Shown here: piece by piece, positions 1-6,195 of the stretch
How positions within the stretch are numbered: position 1 is the stretch's first letter
Layout of the letters: each line of letters begins with the position of its first letter
From: Kiritimatiellia bacterium
GTDB lineage: Bacteria; Verrucomicrobiota; Kiritimatiellia; RFP12; UBA1067
Direction of reading: 5' to 3'
DNA: 6,822 bases
Assembly (NCBI GenBank): GCA_017629455.1
Contig: JAGBXE010000262.1
Coordinates: 1-6,822, forward strand
Program-made: the position numbers and the translations under genes
Notes under the pieces: model-generated
What the model saw: the letters and a program-made list of their open reading frames with translations, nothing else
Told to the model about the DNA's origin: nothing
Database searches by the model: none

Positions 1-26
1 AGAGCCTTGCATCTAAATTCTAGGTT

Positions 27-35
27 TGGTAAAAT
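27..35 (+). promoter_or_regulatory. Candidate extended -10 promoter for the small-membrane-protein/lar operon
   Basis: TGG at 27-29 followed by TAAAAT at 30-35 makes an extended -10 element (five of six match TATAAT). A poor -35-like TTGCAT lies at 7-12, separated by 17 nt. Transcription would begin near 42, giving a leader of about 50 nt before the ATG at 94. The element has the same TGG-plus-hexamer form as the promoter candidate on the other strand at 6147-6155. This is a pattern match only; no start site is shown. Confidence 0.4.
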
Positions 36-56
36 ACCCTGCAAGTTTATTTTACC
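28..56. promoter_or_regulatory. Operator-like inverted repeat over the promoter
   Basis: GGTAAAATA at 28-36 and TATTTTACC at 48-56 are perfect 9-bp inverted arms separated by 11 nt. Corresponding bases sit 20 bp apart, about two helical turns, as expected for a dimeric repressor. The left arm contains the candidate -10 hexamer and the right arm lies just after the predicted start of transcription. There is no T-run after it, so a terminator is unlikely. An RNA hairpin in the leader is the alternative. Metal-dependent control is a guess from the nickel-cofactor genes downstream. Confidence 0.4.
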
Positions 57-93
57 GCAAGAGTCTTTCATTTGAAATAAAGGAGAATCCAAA

Positions 94-441
94 ATGGCAT
101 GTGTTTCAGTACCACTCGCCACGGCAGTAGCTGCCTCAGCAACGAAGAATCTTATTCCCGAGTCGTTTAAGAAAAATCAGTTTGTTTCTAAGTCACATTG
201 GCTTATTAAGATGATGCTCGGCGGCAGCTTTCTTCTTGCCATAGAACATATTTATCACGGCGAGATTATCTTTACTCCGCCCTTCCTTACTGCAATTAAA
301 GATGGCCAAGTCAATGAAATGCTTTCTGAAATGGCCACACGCGGCGTAGCTATGACGGTTCTTCTTTCGGCAGTCTGGGTTGCAATGGTAGTCGTCTCAA
401 CTGCTCTTGAAAAGCGCGCTGCAGCAAAAGCTAGCATCTAA
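94..441 (+). CDS. Small membrane protein of unknown function (115 aa)
   Basis: I do not recognise this as a named family. The start is supported by a Shine-Dalgarno sequence AAAGGAG at 79-85, 8 nt before the ATG. The protein has a small-residue, mildly hydrophobic N-terminus (about 4-17), a basic linker, a membrane helix at about 36-53, a loop, and a second helix at about 84-104 followed by the basic tail LEKR. The first helix ends in EHIYHGE (51-57), which places two histidines and two acidic residues at the membrane face, a possible metal site. It lies 15 nt before a second small membrane protein and in the same direction as larB and larC, so a role linked to nickel or to the nickel-pincer cofactor is possible but unproven. 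A membrane accessory or transporter subunit would also fit. Confidence 0.75.
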   Translation: MACVSVPLATAVAASATKNLIPESFKKNQFVSKSHWLIKMMLGGSFLLAIEHIYHGEIIFTPPFLTAIKDGQVNEMLSEMATRGVAMTVLLSAVWVAMVVVSTALEKRAAAKASI

Positions 442-456
442 ATTAGGTATTTACCT

Positions 457-744
457 ATGTGCGAACTTGCAACCATATGCGCGGCAATTCTCTTCACTGC
501 CGTCTGGGCGTTAAGTAAACATCGTGGCAGTGAAGATTCGGCAGCCTTCTCCACAATGCTTATGTTTTGGGGTGCTGCCCTCATGTGGGGTGTTGATTGC
601 ACAGCAAATTTCCTTGATGGCGAATCATTCTTTGATATTAGCGCCAAAGATACAATCCTGGGCTTTATCACTACCGCATCTGGCATTATCGTTTATTTAA
701 CTCTAAAGTTCTTTAAGAGTTATAACGCCGCTTCTCGCAAGTAA
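457..744 (+). CDS. Small membrane protein of unknown function (95 aa), partner of the preceding gene
   Basis: I do not recognise a named family. Three hydrophobic segments are visible, at about 3-19, 30-50 and 65-85, with a charged loop (KHRGSED) after the first and a basic C-terminus. The segment containing WGAALMWGVD, followed by a DGESFF loop and then a helix, resembles in layout the GGSFLLAIEH, HGEIIF and helix part of the upstream protein, so the two may be distant relatives or partners in a complex. No good Shine-Dalgarno precedes the ATG (only AGG at 445-447), and the upstream stop is 15 nt away, so translation is probably coupled. The stop lies 17 nt before the inferred larB start. 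It is probably co-transcribed with larB and larC. Confidence 0.75.
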   Translation: MCELATICAAILFTAVWALSKHRGSEDSAAFSTMLMFWGAALMWGVDCTANFLDGESFFDISAKDTILGFITTASGIIVYLTLKFFKSYNAASRK

Positions 745-746
745 TT

Positions 747-764
747 AAAAGGAAGGCAAACATA
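747..764 (+). promoter_or_regulatory. Shine-Dalgarno plus non-standard ATA start of larB
   Basis: AAAAGGAAGG (747-756) is the strongest purine-rich ribosome site between the two genes. Five bases later comes ATA at 762-764, followed in frame by GCG CGC AGA and the LarB coding sequence. The ATG at 784 is out of frame and runs into a stop after about 24 codons. The site therefore points to AUA initiation, or to a point mutation or base error in an ancestral ATG. Confidence 0.55.
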
Positions 765-1460
765 GCGCGCAGAGAAAACGCACATGAAACATATGACGAT
801 CTCGGGTTTGCAAAGGTTGACCTTTCGAGATTACACCGTCAGGGAGCTTCCGAGGTAATTTACGCAGCAGGCAAAACATCTCAACAAATAATTGAGATTC
901 TGTCGTCTTTAAAAAAGCATCATCAAACGCCCATAATCGTCACACGCATTGATGAAGCTAAAGCCTCAAGCGTCATTTCTGTATTTGGCGACGAGTTTTC
1001 ATATTACCCAGAGGCAAAATTCGGCCGGCTTGGAGACAATAAGAAACAAGACGGCATCGGAACTATAACGATAGCTGCTGCTGGAACAAGCGATATTCCA
1101 GTCGCCGAAGAAGCAGCTCTCACCGCCGAAACATTGGGCAACAACGTCAAAAGGCTATACGATGTCGGTGTAGCTGGTATTCACAGGCTTCTTGCGCACG
1201 CAGACGACATTAATAATTCAAGTGTCGTTATTGCAGTAGCAGGAATGGAAGGAGCGCTTGCAAGCGTTGTAGGCGGGTTAGCGAAGTGTCCAGTAATTGC
1301 CGTTCCAACAAGTGTCGGTTACGGCGCATCCTTCAACGGGATTTCGGCTCTTCTTTCGATGCTCAACTCATGTGCCGCAGGCATAGCAACAGTCAACATT
1401 GATAATGGGTTTGGCGCTGGTTTTCTTGCTCACCGCATAAACCACATGGGGCTTATTTAA
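762..1460 (+). CDS. larB: LarB, nickel-pincer cofactor biosynthesis carboxylase/hydrolase
   Basis: LarB carboxylates the pyridinium ring of nicotinic acid adenine dinucleotide and cleaves its phosphoanhydride, the first step towards the nickel-pincer nucleotide. The reading frame gives a 232-aa protein with the family block LGFAKVDLSRLHRQG near residue 14, then AGTSDIPVAEEAALTAE (107-123), YDVGVAGIHRLL (133-144), VAGMEGALASVVGGL (159-173), PVIAVPTSVGYGASF (177-191) and NSCAAGIATVNIDNGFGAG (202-220). Cys204 lies where the catalytic cysteine is expected in this PurE-like fold. Family members are usually near 245 aa; the N-terminus here is some 15-20 residues short. No ATG, GTG or TTG exists in frame before 1134. 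I chose ATA at 762 because AAGGAAGG at 749-756 sits 5 nt upstream. ATT at 744 is possible but has no ribosome site. larC follows after 19 nt. The function is sure; the start is not. Confidence 0.93.
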   Translation: MARRENAHETYDDLGFAKVDLSRLHRQGASEVIYAAGKTSQQIIEILSSLKKHHQTPIIVTRIDEAKASSVISVFGDEFSYYPEAKFGRLGDNKKQDGIGTITIAAAGTSDIPVAEEAALTAETLGNNVKRLYDVGVAGIHRLLAHADDINNSSVVIAVAGMEGALASVVGGLAKCPVIAVPTSVGYGASFNGISALLSMLNSCAAGIATVNIDNGFGAGFLAHRINHMGLI

Positions 1461-1479
1461 GTAGCGACGAAAATTTCAT

Positions 1480-2763
1480 ATGAAAACTTTATACATCGAC
1501 TGTAGTATGGGTGCAGCTGGAGATATGATCTCAGCTGCCCTTCTTGATTTAATGCCCGATAAAGATGCAGCCATTGAAAAGTTAAATTCATTCGGCATAA
1601 AGGGCGTTAAATACTCTCTTGAAACTACGTCAAGGTGCGGCATTTCTGCTAAGCGTTTAAGTGTAACGGTCAATGGTTCTGAGGAATCGATCGACATGGA
1701 AGAGCATCATCATGCTCATTGCCACGACCATGGCCATCATCATGGCCACACGCATACACACGAGCACTCCCATACCCATACGCACTCCCATTCGCATGAG
1801 CATCGTAGTTTAAATGACATCCTAGAGTTGATAGAATCACTCTATCTTGATCAAAAAGTAAAAGCGGCTATTGCCTCAACATACAACCTTCTTGCAGATG
1901 CGGAAAGTAAGGCTCACGGCAGAAGCGTTTCTGAGGTTCACTTCCACGAAGTCGGCGCACTTGACGCAATTGCCGACATAGCCGCTGCCTGCTCGCTTAT
2001 GGCGGATCTCGCGCCTGATGAAGTAGTATCTTCACCGATAAACGTAGGTTCAGGGTCGGTCAAATGCGCGCATGGAATAATATCTGTACCTGCGCCAGCA
2101 ACAGCCGCCCTTCTAATGGGCATTCCTTCTTACGGCGACAACTTGTGTCCGTTCGAACTTTGCACGCCTACGGGAGCAGCTCTTATCCGCAAATTCGCTA
2201 CGCGCTTCTCTCAACAGCCGGCAATGACTGTTACGGCTATCGGCTACGGAGCAGGTAAAAAAGATTTTGGCGAAAAGGCAAACATCCTGCGTTGCACTTT
2301 GGGAGAAGCAAAACTTCAAAGCAACGTAGATACAGTCTTTGAAATTGCCTGCAACATCGACGATATGACAGGAGAGGATATTTCTTTCGCGGTAGAAAAA
2401 ATATTCGATTCTGGCGCGCTAGATGTTCTAACAATCCCAGCGACAATGAAAAAAGGTCGCCCAGGAGTGATCCTGATCGCGCTTTGCAAAAACGAAACTC
2501 ACGAAGCGGTAGTTGAAGCTATCTTCACACATACATCGACCCTTGGCATCCGCGAAAAAGAATGTAACCGCCGCGTGCTGAAGCGAAAAATCGAAACGGT
2601 GGCACTTCCCGACGGCACTAAAATCCGCCGGAAAATATCTCTTAGGTCTCAAGCAGCTTCCACTGCAAAATTTGAATTCGACGACCTAGCAGACGTTGCC
2701 AAAAAGCTAGGAAAACCTATCTCTGCTGTGCGCACAATGTGCGAACAGTCTTGCAAAGACTAA
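1480..2763 (+). CDS. larC: LarC, CTP-dependent nickel insertase of the nickel-pincer cofactor, with His-rich insert
   Basis: LarC completes the nickel-pincer nucleotide by inserting nickel into the dithio-pyridinium precursor with hydrolysis of CTP. The protein is 427 aa and opens with the family signature MKTLYIDCSMGAAGDM. It continues with VHFHEVGALDAIADI (154-168), the ELCTPTGAALIRK block near 227-239, and a C-terminal half beginning ACNIDDMTGEDI (290-301) with MKKGRPG and STLGIRE motifs. Residues 76-108 are a metal-binding-type insert with 19 histidines in 33 residues and one cysteine, mostly in His-X alternation. Both halves, which Lactiplantibacillus plantarum joins by programmed frameshift, are one open frame here. 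The ATG lies 19 nt after the larB stop without a clear Shine-Dalgarno, so coupled translation is likely. Its end is 15 bp from the convergent lspA stop. Confidence 0.97.
   Translation: MKTLYIDCSMGAAGDMISAALLDLMPDKDAAIEKLNSFGIKGVKYSLETTSRCGISAKRLSVTVNGSEESIDMEEHHHAHCHDHGHHHGHTHTHEHSHTHTHSHSHEHRSLNDILELIESLYLDQKVKAAIASTYNLLADAESKAHGRSVSEVHFHEVGALDAIADIAAACSLMADLAPDEVVSSPINVGSGSVKCAHGIISVPAPATAALLMGIPSYGDNLCPFELCTPTGAALIRKFATRFSQQPAMTVTAIGYGAGKKDFGEKANILRCTLGEAKLQSNVDTVFEIACNIDDMTGEDISFAVEKIFDSGALDVLTIPATMKKGRPGVILIALCKNETHEAVVEAIFTHTSTLGIREKECNRRVLKRKIETVALPDGTKIRRKISLRSQAASTAKFEFDDLADVAKKLGKPISAVRTMCEQSCKD
1705..1803 (+). repeat. Histidine-codon-rich low-complexity stretch in larC
   Basis: Alternating CAT/CAC codons with ACG, ACA, TCC, GGC or GAG codons encode residues 76-108 of LarC. 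The protein-level pattern is His-X, and it separates the N-terminal signature region from the VHFHE block. Such tracts are common in nickel-handling proteins (for example in the HypB and UreE families), where they bind or store metal. The repetitive DNA may allow length variation. Confidence 0.85.
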
Positions 2764-2780
2764 TTTGCTTAGGAATTTTT
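2747..2780 (+). terminator. Weak terminator-like hairpin at the larC end
   Basis: AGTCTT at 2747-2752 pairs with AAGACT at 2756-2761 across a GCA loop, giving a 6-bp stem over the larC stop. TTTTT follows at 2776-2780, about 14 nt after the stem, which is too far for a classical intrinsic terminator. A second stem, CGCAC-AAT-GTGCG, lies at 2731-2743. Both can also form on the lspA transcript. They may mark the convergent transcription boundary, but the call is weak. Confidence 0.22.
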
Positions 2781-3270
2781 ACGCTTTGTTCTCGCTTTTC
2801 TTCTCAACGAAGGAAGCGAGAAGCATCAAAGCGACTGCCACAGATATGTACGAGTCGGCCAAGTTAAAGCACGGGAAGTGACTTTGCCCTAAGTACACAT
2901 CAAACATATCAACGACAAAACCTCTAAAGACGCGGTCTATTGCATTGCCAATTATACCGCCATACAGAAGAGGTTCTGCAACTGCTCCAAGGCGTGAAGA
3001 AACGCTATTCGTATTATCGCCGAAAATACTACGGCGCTTCCACGCGACTAAAGCTAAAGCGATAATGCCAAAAATTGCCAACGGCCAAACATGCCCTTGA
3101 AACATGCCCCAAGCGCAGCCGCGGTTTTCAACGTACGCAAGATTGAAAAAACCAGGTACTACTGAAAGTGCCGGCGCATCTTTGAGAAAATGGATTGCAC
3201 ACTCTTTTACTACCGCGTCGGCAAGAACGAGGTTAAGAGCTATGACAAATGCGACAAAAAGCCGCTTCAC
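2779..3270 (-). CDS. lspA: LspA, lipoprotein signal peptidase (signal peptidase II)
   Basis: This inner-membrane aspartyl peptidase removes signal peptides from diacylglyceryl-modified prolipoproteins. From the GTG at 3270 the protein is 163 aa, the usual family size. Four hydrophobic segments lie near 3-19, 61-77, 98-116 and 141-156. Family motifs are VENRGCAWGMF (47-57), GGIIGNAIDR (104-113), GFVVDMFD (117-124) and FNLADS (135-140); Asp121 and Asp139 are the expected catalytic pair. I prefer GTG at 3270 because it overlaps the upstream stop as GTGA and has GGAG at 3282-3285, 11 nt upstream. The frame also allows ATG at 3300 or GTG at 3309, which would add 10 or 13 residues and a 34- or 43-nt overlap, but neither has a ribosome site. 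It is probably the last gene of its operon, coupled to the zinc-finger gene. Confidence 0.96.
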   Translation of the reverse strand: MKRLFVAFVIALNLVLADAVVKECAIHFLKDAPALSVVPGFFNLAYVENRGCAWGMFQGHVWPLAIFGIIALALVAWKRRSIFGDNTNSVSSRLGAVAEPLLYGGIIGNAIDRVFRGFVVDMFDVYLGQSHFPCFNLADSYISVAVALMLLASFVEKKSENKA

Positions 3271-4040
3271 TTTGACGCGCGCTCCATTTCGCTTTGACAT
3301 TCCATGCACGTAAGAACGAATGGCTGATTAAGAAGCCTAGGCTTACGGATTAACTGGCCGCAGGCTGTGCAAACGCCATACGTACCATCATCGATACGGT
3401 GAAGCGCCTCGTCGATTTTCTGGATAGTCCTATTGATATTGCCCATGTGGCCAAGCGCCTGAAGACGCAGCGTTTGAGCCGTTCCATCGCCACCGTCGGC
3501 TTCATGATCTTCTGACTCGTTAAAGCCAGTAGCCTTCATTGCCGTAACGCCGCTTGTCGCATTTTGACGCGCCTCAAGAAGACGCTTACGGAATTCCTTA
3601 AGGTCGGCCGCCGAAAACTTCGCCGTCGACTTGCCTTGGGAGCGCGTAGTGGGGCGCCTTGTAAGGCGGATGAAATCGCCCTTCTCGGCCTCAAGACGCT
3701 TTGCTTCTTCTTCAGCTGCCGAGCGCTTCATCTCTTGAGCTATCGACATTGCAAAGGCAACTGCCTTAGCTGTGTCGATCGGAACGTATTCTTCCTCTGG
3801 CGGATGGGCATTTGGAGAAGGACGGCGAATGATTCTAGGCGGAACGCGCTTAATTTCTTTCTTCTGCGCTTCCTCGACAACATTCGCCGCGACCTTATCT
3901 GCGGGCTTTTTAGCCGCAGGTTTTTTAGGCGCCGATTTGGGGGCGAGAGGTTTCTTCGCTGCAGGCTTTTGGGCTACAGCTTTTTTTGCTGCAGGCTTTG
4001 CCGCAGGTTTCTTGACTGACTTACTTTTCTTGTCGGCCAT
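3267..4040 (-). CDS. TraR/DksA-family C4 zinc-finger protein with histone-H1-like N-terminal tail
   Basis: The C-terminal half (about 142-257) is a TraR/DksA-type domain. Proteins of this family insert a coiled coil into the RNA polymerase secondary channel to change promoter output. The zinc site is C224-x2-C227-x17-C245-x2-C248, the same spacing as in E. coli DksA. DGGD at 182-185, between the two long helices, matches the position and DxxD form of the acidic tip. The first 50 residues are almost entirely Lys, Ala and Pro in KKPAAK-like repeats, suggesting binding to nucleic acid. Residues 105-120 are a charged helix rich in Glu, Lys and Ala. A strong AAGGAGG at 4047-4053, 6 nt before the ATG, fixes the start. 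The gene lies 26 nt after the Gre-factor stop and overlaps lspA. Whether it responds to ppGpp like DksA cannot be told. Confidence 0.95.
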   Translation of the reverse strand: MADKKSKSVKKPAAKPAAKKAVAQKPAAKKPLAPKSAPKKPAAKKPADKVAANVVEEAQKKEIKRVPPRIIRRPSPNAHPPEEEYVPIDTAKAVAFAMSIAQEMKRSAAEEEAKRLEAEKGDFIRLTRRPTTRSQGKSTAKFSAADLKEFRKRLLEARQNATSGVTAMKATGFNESEDHEADGGDGTAQTLRLQALGHMGNINRTIQKIDEALHRIDDGTYGVCTACGQLIRKPRLLNQPFVLTCMECQSEMERASK

Positions 4041-4046
4041 ATTACG

Positions 4047-4053
4047 CCTCCTT
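4047..4053 (-). promoter_or_regulatory. Strong ribosome binding site of the zinc-finger gene
   Basis: AAGGAGG on the minus strand lies 6 nt before the ATG at 4040. It is the best match to the anti-Shine-Dalgarno sequence in the window, which suggests high translation of this protein independent of the upstream gene. Confidence 0.85.
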
Positions 4054-4066
4054 ATCTTTTACTCCG

Positions 4067-6085
4067 TCAGATCTCAAGACCTTCTGGAATCTGCATCCAG
4101 CTTCTAATTTCATCCGAGAGTGGACGGATTTCTACAACAGTTGCCGCCTTGACTCCACCTTCTGCATCAGGAAGTTCAAACTGATCGCCAGGCTTCTTGC
4201 CAATTAAATTCTGCGCAACCAACGCCTTCGACGAAATAACGCCCAGGTCGAAATCGTTATCCCATTCGCCAAGAATGGTCCAAACCTTCTCGCCGTCAGG
4301 TGTAGCGCATACGACTGTAACGCCAGGCATTACCTCGTCGGTAGTCGCCTCGGCAAAATCGCCGGCCTTGACACTCTCAAGCTCCGACTGCATCTGCGCC
4401 TGCTTCTGCATCAATACGCGCTGCTCATCCTTCGCATACTGATATTCGGCATTTTCAGAAAGGTCGCCATAGCTCTTTGCAAATTCAATACGCTTGACGT
4501 TTGCAGGCATATCTTCGTTGATAAGCTTAAGGTACTCAGCCTTGCGAAGCGCAAAACTACGCGGCGAAGTAATGCGCGCCATCTCACGCTTCTTCTCGAC
4601 CTTAACAAGGCGGCCTTTGAGCGAAGGAATGATATTCGTCATGCGCACGACGGTAGTGTGGTGCGTTGAGGGATCCCATGCGATAGATGCCTGGAAGCGC
4701 TCGAAAAGCAACGCCTGATCTTGCTCGTCAAGCCAGCCAAAGATTTTCTCTAGCCACTTCTTATCGCTAAAGAGCCTACGCACAATATTCTGCATCTTGA
4801 GCGTTTCTCCGCCCTGATGGCCTTCGCCAAGAGCGATCGCGTGCGTAAGAAGCGTGATAAGAGACGGCAACTCCGACCAACCGATAAACTGCTCATAGCG
4901 GCCGACAAGAAGCGTCGTCAATACTGGCGGAGCCTTGGGCTCTTTCATGTAGTTGCCAACTGCGGCGCGGCAAGCTGGATCTTCACCATACTGCGCAACA
5001 ATCTCGGACACCGCGGCAAAGCAAAGGTTAGGAATCGCCTCGAAAAGCTTAGCCTTCGCCTCATCGTCGCTCGCAAGGAACGAAATCATATCGCCAACTT
5101 CGCGTGCCGGCAGAGCAGATGCCGCCTTGATAAAGCGGCGCCTCTCCCACAAATACGCACGCATACCTTCGACGGAAGGCTCAACATAGCCAAGCCTCTT
5201 GATGGTGCAAGCAAGGCGCACAAAAAGCGCATCGTCAGTATTGCGAGCAGCCTTGATTGCAAATGCAAGGCGATCACCAATCTTCTCGCGCACGTCCTCG
5301 CTAGCTGACGCGAAACGATCTTTAGTATCGTACTCGCGCACCGCAGCGAGAATCGCGTTGGGGTCGGTCTCCTGCGTGAACGCAGTAAGCCAGCCTTCGC
5401 CGTAATCCTCTGCCTCGGCCCTGAGAACTATAGCCTCGGTTTTCTTGGCGGGAATAACAACACACTTGTCGCGCTTAAGATCGACACGCGCACGATCCCA
5501 GAACGCCTTCCACTCACCTGCACGTACAATTCCGTTAGCAGCGCAATAATCCTCAAGCTTGATAAGCGTCATCGAAGAGCCGTTCGAACGGATAACGGCC
5601 CTAACAACGTCGGCAGGCTTTTCTTTGATCATTTGCGCAAATGCAGCAGGGTCTGCTTCGCGCAAAACGAGCACATGACCTTCTGAGGCAAGTTCAAGCA
5701 TGTCAACTGCCGCTAAATATGCGAACTGGTGGCCACGCTTAGACTTAAAATCGACAGTAACGCGCTTGTAGAAATAATCGACCTTCTTAACCTTGCCAAG
5801 ACCCCACGCACTATTAAGCACCAATGAGCCAGGCTTGAATGAAACAAGCTTCGTAAGACGGCTAAGAACTTCTTTAGGCGGCTGCTGACCAAAGCCGACA
5901 CCTTCTAGAAAAGACAAATTAAGACGATCTTCAGTCGTCTTCTTTAAAGCTTCTTTTATACCAAGCGGCCCAAGCGCCGCAACAACAGCATCAAGATTCG
6001 CGTTTATAAGCGCCAACGCACCCTCAAAGTCGCCATTGGCTGCACACGCTTCGAACTTCTCACCCCATGATCCTGTCTCGCCCAT
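4067..6085 (-). CDS. greA: Long GreA/GreB-family transcript cleavage factor with large N-terminal extension
   Basis: The last 168 residues (about 505-672 of a 672-aa protein) form a complete Gre factor: an N-terminal coiled coil, then a C-terminal FKBP-like domain at about 588-656. Gre factors enter the RNA polymerase secondary channel and stimulate cleavage of backtracked RNA. The coiled-coil tip YGDLSENAEY keeps the acidic pair (Asp541, Glu544) needed for activity. About 500 extra residues precede it; E. coli GreA is only 158 aa. At about 83-131 the extension contains FKPGSLVLNSAWGLGKVKKV and following strands, resembling a small SH3/Tudor or CarD-like barrel; the rest looks helical. Chlamydial GreA is known to be similarly long. 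I chose ATG 6085 because GGAGG lies 5 nt upstream. The ATG at 6097 would add four residues and has no ribosome site. It begins the operon that continues with the zinc-finger gene and lspA. Confidence 0.94.
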   Translation of the reverse strand: MGETGSWGEKFEACAANGDFEGALALINANLDAVVAALGPLGIKEALKKTTEDRLNLSFLEGVGFGQQPPKEVLSRLTKLVSFKPGSLVLNSAWGLGKVKKVDYFYKRVTVDFKSKRGHQFAYLAAVDMLELASEGHVLVLREADPAAFAQMIKEKPADVVRAVIRSNGSSMTLIKLEDYCAANGIVRAGEWKAFWDRARVDLKRDKCVVIPAKKTEAIVLRAEAEDYGEGWLTAFTQETDPNAILAAVREYDTKDRFASASEDVREKIGDRLAFAIKAARNTDDALFVRLACTIKRLGYVEPSVEGMRAYLWERRRFIKAASALPAREVGDMISFLASDDEAKAKLFEAIPNLCFAAVSEIVAQYGEDPACRAAVGNYMKEPKAPPVLTTLLVGRYEQFIGWSELPSLITLLTHAIALGEGHQGGETLKMQNIVRRLFSDKKWLEKIFGWLDEQDQALLFERFQASIAWDPSTHHTTVVRMTNIIPSLKGRLVKVEKKREMARITSPRSFALRKAEYLKLINEDMPANVKRIEFAKSYGDLSENAEYQYAKDEQRVLMQKQAQMQSELESVKAGDFAEATTDEVMPGVTVVCATPDGEKVWTILGEWDNDFDLGVISSKALVAQNLIGKKPGDQFELPDAEGGVKAATVVEIRPLSDEIRSWMQIPEGLEI

Positions 6086-6113
6086 CTGCCCCTCCATATT
6101 TATAGATCACATC

Positions 6114-6130
6114 GTTCGGCCTAACCGAAC
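6114..6130 (-). other. Leader hairpin upstream of the Gre-factor gene
   Basis: GTTCGG and CCGAAC pair perfectly (6 bp) around a 5-nt loop, in the leader between the promoter and the ribosome site. A run of seven T lies before it on the transcript rather than after it, so it is not an intrinsic terminator. It could stabilise the mRNA, or be a protein-binding inverted repeat just downstream of the transcription start. Confidence 0.4.
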
Positions 6131-6146
6131 TAAAAAAGTGCTGGAG

Positions 6147-6155
6147 ATTATACCA
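6147..6155 (-). promoter_or_regulatory. Extended -10 promoter of the Gre-factor operon
   Basis: On the minus strand TGG at 6153-6155 is followed by a perfect TATAAT at 6147-6152. No good -35 is present at 17 nt (TGCACG, about three matches), which fits an extended -10 promoter. Transcription would start near 6140, leaving a leader of about 55 nt with a T-run and a hairpin before the start codon at 6085. Confidence 0.65.
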
Positions 6156-6195
6156 TAAATCGCACTTGCCGTGCATACTCCAACTTGCAAAATAA

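Noticed and set aside
28..56. Inverted repeat considered as a terminator of an upstream gene
   Set aside because: The stem is AT-rich and is followed by GCAAGAG rather than a T-run on the + strand. The operator reading fits its overlap with the promoter better.
1705..1803. Short direct repeats that could suggest a CRISPR-like or tandem array
   Set aside because: They are in-frame His-X codons within larC with no spacers of constant length.
1480..2763. Programmed frameshift between the two halves of LarC
   Set aside because: In Lactiplantibacillus plantarum the two halves are in different frames, but here a single open frame covers both, so no frameshift is needed.
3564..4019. Open frame of 151 codons on the + strand opposite the zinc-finger gene
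   Set aside because: It is antisense to a clear coding gene. Its Arg/Phe/Cys-rich composition mirrors the Lys/Ala codons of the real gene, and it has no ribosome site or family motif.
4817..5308. Open frame of 163 codons on the + strand opposite the Gre-factor gene
   Set aside because: It lies wholly inside the long Gre gene, has no recognisable motif, and is best explained by codon bias of the opposite strand.
6114..6130. Hairpin considered as an intrinsic terminator
   Set aside because: No T-run follows it on either strand; on the minus strand the T-run precedes it and it lies downstream of the promoter.
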